DNA of 64,000 bases, taken from a virus. Under the pieces are notes generated by a model. The model searched no databases and was not told where the DNA came from. It saw only the letters and a program-made list of their open reading frames with translations. The position numbers and the translations under genes were made by a program. Location of the stretch: positions 62,001 through 126,000 of IMG/VR virus record IMGVR_UViG_3300038462_000040. One strand, 5' to 3'. Each line of letters begins with the position of its first letter. Positions within the stretch are counted from its first letter, which is position 1. This document shows, piece after piece, positions 60,946 to 64,000 of the stretch.

Positions 60946-61443
60946 TTATTTACCAGTTTTTGCTTTATCCCAAGCAGCAACAGGAACTTTTTTTCCGTCA
61001 TTATCTTCTACTTCTTTTAACTCTTTCTTTTCTTTATGTTCTTTTTTTTCTTCAGAAGGAATTTCAGATTCTTCATGTTCTTTAGATTCTTTTTCTTCAG
61101 CTTTTTCAAATTTCTTTTCTTTAGATTCTTCACCCTTTTTTTTATCAAAATTCCATTCTTGAAGATTTTCAGGATTTTCTTCACCAGTTTCTTCAGCAGG
61201 AACTTCTTCCTCTTCTTCACCATGAAGCATAGCATAAAGTTCATCAACTTTTGCTGTTAATTCTGCAAGTTTTTCTTCGGGAGTTTTTTCTTCGGAAGTT
61301 TCTTCACCTGATGGTAATGCTGCTACGGGTTCTTCTGGACTTACTTCAGCACCCATTTCAACATCTTCATTTAATTTTGGCTTGAATGTTTTGTCGAGCC
61401 TACTCATGACCTCAAAAAGTCTTTTTTTATCATTTTTTTTCAT
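60946..61443 (-). CDS. Candidate internal/core head protein, Lys/Glu-rich
   Basis: The 165-residue protein begins MKKNDKKRLFEVMSRLDKTF with an LNE site at 24-26. The rest is extremely charged (EEEEVPAEETGEENPENLQE; KEHKEKKELKEVEDND) and low complexity. This composition fits a prohead core protein that is cut and lost, or an injected internal protein. It is first in an operon of four genes and preceded by two late-type motifs. Confidence 0.65.
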   Translation of the reverse strand: MKKNDKKRLFEVMSRLDKTFKPKLNEDVEMGAEVSPEEPVAALPSGEETSEEKTPEEKLAELTAKVDELYAMLHGEEEEEVPAEETGEENPENLQEWNFDKKKGEESKEKKFEKAEEKESKEHEESEIPSEEKKEHKEKKELKEVEDNDGKKVPVAAWDKAKTGK

Positions 61444-61473
61444 GTTCTTGATTTTTATAATTTATTTTATTTT

Positions 61474-61483
61474 ATATAAATAC
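61474..61483 (-). promoter_or_regulatory. Late-type motif before 61443 gene (proximal)
   Basis: GTATTTATAT, 30 bases before the ATG. Confidence 0.6.
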
Positions 61484-61518
61484 TTTATATGAAGCAATAC
61501 GTTTAATTTTATCATTTT

Positions 61519-61528
61519 TAATAAATAC
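61519..61528 (-). promoter_or_regulatory. Late-type motif before 61443 gene (distal)
   Basis: GTATTTATTA, 75 bases before the ATG, in tandem with the proximal copy. Confidence 0.45.
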
Positions 61529-61551
61529 TCAACTATATTTAAATGGGTTTA

Positions 61552-61561
61552 GTATTTATAA
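61552..61561 (+). promoter_or_regulatory. Late-type motif before 61579 gene
   Basis: GTATTTATAA, 17 bases before the ATG at 61579. It lies inside the longer reading frame and so decides the start. Confidence 0.6.
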
Positions 61562-61578
61562 TTAAATTCTTATACAAA

Positions 61579-63609
61579 ATGAGTTTAGAATGTTTAAATG
61601 ATATAATTCCCAATAATTTGGCAATACACATTGATTTAACTAATATAAAATCATGGAAAAATTGGAATACAGGATTAACTGCTTTCAGTTTAACCAAATG
61701 GAATGGTGCTGTTTCTGATAATATTAATTTAATTGATTTTGGTCTTACTTCTTTTGATAATGGTAGAACTAATATTATGTGGAGTGGAATTACACTTACA
61801 CCAAAAGATACATTATTTTCTATGTATAGAGTTGGTTATAATATAGTTTATAATCCTTTATCAGGAGAAACAAGTGGCGTTATAGCAATAACACAATTTC
61901 TTCCAATAACTGGTATTACAAGTGGTATAACAGGTAATTATTTCAAACTTAATGGTGGATATTTACAAGGTTTTTTTAAATTAAATGATTATAAATATGA
62001 ATTATTACCAGCACGATATAATAATGGTATAACTATTGAAAATTTATTGTATTTGCAACCTGATTCACAAGGTATATTTTATATGATGGGTGCACGTGCA
62101 GAAGATAAATATAATCCATATTTTAGTGGTGAAACTATAACAGGAAAAACTTCATTTACAGGTGTAACAACAAGTTTTGAAAATTATTTGGATGCAATTA
62201 TAGAAAAACAAATAATTAAAAAAGGTTTTAAAGTACCAGAAGATAATAAAGAAAATATATTTAATGAAGCTCCTGAAATTAATAATATTAAAAATAATGT
62301 AATTGCATTTGAAATAACACAAGATAAAAGATTAACTTATAAATATATTAATACAAATGGTAATATTATTACAAATCAATCTACACAAGTTTTAAGTGGA
62401 ATTACTGGTTTAACTATAATTACAATTGTATTTACCCCTAATAATACAATTGATGACCCAGATTTAATTGATTGTACAGAACAAAGATTAGGTAAATTAA
62501 TTTTTTATGCTAATGGTCGTGCAGTTTGGATACTACATGATTTTCCTGAATTTTATTTTAAATCATTTTCTAATGATAAAGAAAAGCAATTAGGTGTACC
62601 ATATTCTATAAGTTGGGGTGGTGGTAGTTTTGGTTTGAAACATTCATGGCATTACGATTATCAAACTTATGTGATATATAGTGGTCAAAATACAAATTAT
62701 ATTAATAACAAATTTTTGGTAGAATCCAATCCTATTTCAACAGATTGTTATACTGCACCAACAGGTGATACATATTTAGCAGGATTATCATTAAGTGCTG
62801 ATAGTACAACATTTACATATATTGATAAATGTAATCCTAATGTAAAACATCCATTAACAGTAATGCGCATACAATATACTGGTGGAACTGGAAATACATA
62901 TTTTATAAAATTCAATCAACCGATTTCAGTATTATCAAATAGAGATTATATTACTAATTTATCATTATTTAATAATAGTTTTTTTAGTGGTGGCAGTATT
63001 AATAAAATATCAGTAATAATGTATAGTGATAATGTTGATATTGATATTATTAATAGTACTGAATATATATATCCATTAACTAATGAATATATATTAAGTC
63101 TTCAAAATCTTGGATTACATCCATTTATGGATAGATGTGAATATGAATATGAATTGGATAAAGTAATGTATTATGGTATAAATGGAATTCCTGTTACTCC
63201 AGAAAACGCATTAACTGTCGGATTTGGTAATGAAAATCCTAATATTATATTAACGGGAGAAAATGGCTGGTTACCAATAAAAACTACATTTAGAACAAAA
63301 GATAATTCAGGAAAAAATATTGTATATGTGGGAATATTAATCGAAACAGATGGATTATTCAATACTGGTGGCACATTATATATTAATAATTTTACATATA
63401 CTGCTTCAGATATTTTAGTACAAGATGAAAGAAAAAATAATTTAACTATAGAACAAAATTTTGATTCTGGATTTATTGGTGGAATTCAAAAACTTAGAAT
63501 ATATGATAAAGCGTTTACTTCACCAGAAGTACTTCATAATGCATTAATAGAATCAAAAAAGAATCCAAGTATTGTTGTGAATAAGGGTGGTAGAATTATT
63601 TATCGTTAA
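61579..63609 (+). CDS. Large virion protein, probably tail fibre/appendage
   Basis: The start is set at the ATG at 61579 (MSLECLNDIIPNN), because the longer frame starts inside the promoter. The 676-residue product is Gly/Thr/Asn/Tyr-rich and predicted to be all-beta. Repeated ITGITSGITGNY-type segments lie near residue 115, and IISWGGGSFGLKHSWHYD-like aromatic turns occur near 345. The end (IGGIQKLRIYDKAFTSPEVL) matches the closing strand of concanavalin-like LamG domains, which often bind sugars. A surface-binding appendage or capsid fibre is likely. It is cotranscribed with a small zinc-binding protein. Confidence 0.7.
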   Translation: MSLECLNDIIPNNLAIHIDLTNIKSWKNWNTGLTAFSLTKWNGAVSDNINLIDFGLTSFDNGRTNIMWSGITLTPKDTLFSMYRVGYNIVYNPLSGETSGVIAITQFLPITGITSGITGNYFKLNGGYLQGFFKLNDYKYELLPARYNNGITIENLLYLQPDSQGIFYMMGARAEDKYNPYFSGETITGKTSFTGVTTSFENYLDAIIEKQIIKKGFKVPEDNKENIFNEAPEINNIKNNVIAFEITQDKRLTYKYINTNGNIITNQSTQVLSGITGLTIITIVFTPNNTIDDPDLIDCTEQRLGKLIFYANGRAVWILHDFPEFYFKSFSNDKEKQLGVPYSISWGGGSFGLKHSWHYDYQTYVIYSGQNTNYINNKFLVESNPISTDCYTAPTGDTYLAGLSLSADSTTFTYIDKCNPNVKHPLTVMRIQYTGGTGNTYFIKFNQPISVLSNRDYITNLSLFNNSFFSGGSINKISVIMYSDNVDIDIINSTEYIYPLTNEYILSLQNLGLHPFMDRCEYEYELDKVMYYGINGIPVTPENALTVGFGNENPNIILTGENGWLPIKTTFRTKDNSGKNIVYVGILIETDGLFNTGGTLYINNFTYTASDILVQDERKNNLTIEQNFDSGFIGGIQKLRIYDKAFTSPEVLHNALIESKKNPSIVVNKGGRIIYR

Positions 63610-63611
63610 AT

Positions 63612-63818
63612 ATGAGTAAATTATCAGAAATTTATACTGGGTGGAAAAATTTCACTTTTCCAAATCTTAAAACAGAAGAATTAGCAAAAAAAAGAATTGA
63701 AATTTGTGTTAACAATTGTGATAAATTAAATAAAAGAAATTTCTGTAAACTTTGTGGCTGTTATATGCCCGCAAAAGTAAGAAGTCCTAAATCGCATTGT
63801 TTTTTAAAAAAATGGTAA
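63612..63818 (+). CDS. Small Cys-rich, probably zinc-binding protein (68 aa)
   Basis: A 68-residue protein with Cys residues in the order CVNNC, FCKLCGC, HC. The pattern fits a zinc ribbon with extra cysteines. Small proteins of this type follow structural genes in many T4-like phages. It starts two bases after the preceding stop and is translationally coupled with it. Confidence 0.7.
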   Translation: MSKLSEIYTGWKNFTFPNLKTEELAKKRIEICVNNCDKLNKRNFCKLCGCYMPAKVRSPKSHCFLKKW

Positions 63819-63959
63819 TTAAATAGTATTTGTTGTAACTACATATGAATCATCTAATTCTAATACATTGTTTTTTGATAATTCATTAAGTAACTCATTT
63901 TTTCTTTTATCAATTAATTCATTAACTTTATTTAATATTTTTTTTCTCTCATTTGTCAT
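63819..63959 (-). CDS. Small hypothetical protein (46 aa)
   Basis: An intact short ORF on the minus strand (MTNERKKILNKVNELIDKRK...) ends one base from the convergent gene. It has a stop in frame upstream, so it begins within the window. Helical and charged. Evidence is limited to its intact frame and fit to the gap. Confidence 0.4.
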   Translation of the reverse strand: MTNERKKILNKVNELIDKRKNELLNELSKNNVLELDDSYVVTTNTI

Positions 63960-64000
63960 GATTAGCAATAAGGAATATTTTGAATCTTATCATTCATTTC

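Overview
The window is a contiguous piece of a large, very AT-rich genome of a contractile-tailed (T4-type) bacteriophage. Head, tail and DNA-packaging genes of the T4 family can be read directly: large terminase (split in two), portal, prohead protease (with an intein), scaffold, major capsid protein, neck proteins, tail-completion protein, tail sheath, tail tube, a baseplate OB-fold protein and a tail lytic transglycosylase. The host is most likely a Bacteroidetes bacterium. Evidence: one lipoprotein has the Bacteroidetes-type tail after the lipobox cysteine (CSKKDD), some promoters fit TAnnTTTG, and start codons lack Shine-Dalgarno sequences and sit behind A/T-rich leaders.

Layout. 1-8.4 kb (+): two glycosyltransferases, a gp55-like late sigma factor, a papain-like peptidase, tail/baseplate genes and a PD-(D/E)XK nuclease. 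8.4-17.7 kb: tail tube and tail sheath (-), interrupted by three related homing endonucleases. 17.7-25 kb: RNase H, two small early membrane or lipoprotein genes, large virion proteins and the gp15-like protein. 25-30 kb (+): a small-gene and nucleotide-metabolism operon (KTSC protein, MazG, dUTPase, thymidylate synthase) followed by a GIY-YIG endonuclease. 30-34 kb: neck proteins (-) flanking a ribbon-helix-helix/endonuclease pair (+). 34-36.5 kb (+): an SF1 helicase operon. 36.5-43.4 kb (-): a secreted/membrane protein pair, capsid protein, scaffold, protease with intein. 43.5-49 kb (+): a 1539-residue virion protein and the transglycosylase. 49-61.4 kb (-): portal, fractured terminase, and an operon of candidate internal head proteins with a nucleotidyltransferase. 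61.6-64 kb (+): a large virion protein and a small zinc-binding protein.

Regulation. A ten-base motif, GTATTTATAW in the direction of transcription, lies 3 to 75 bases before most structural genes and is the probable late promoter, presumably read by the gp55-like sigma. A second signal (GTAACATTTTT, about 10 bases, CGTATA) precedes three non-virion genes and is probably early. Rho-independent terminators close several units.

The most striking feature is the terminase. Its ATPase and nuclease halves are separate genes, each carrying part of an intein split unusually early (about 40 + 108 residues), with a Vsr-like endonuclease gene between them. The last codons and stop of the N-half lie inside the endonuclease's own promoter motif, and the C-half start codon overlaps the endonuclease stop codon. 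With the protease intein and five other endonucleases, selfish elements are unusually dense around essential virion genes.
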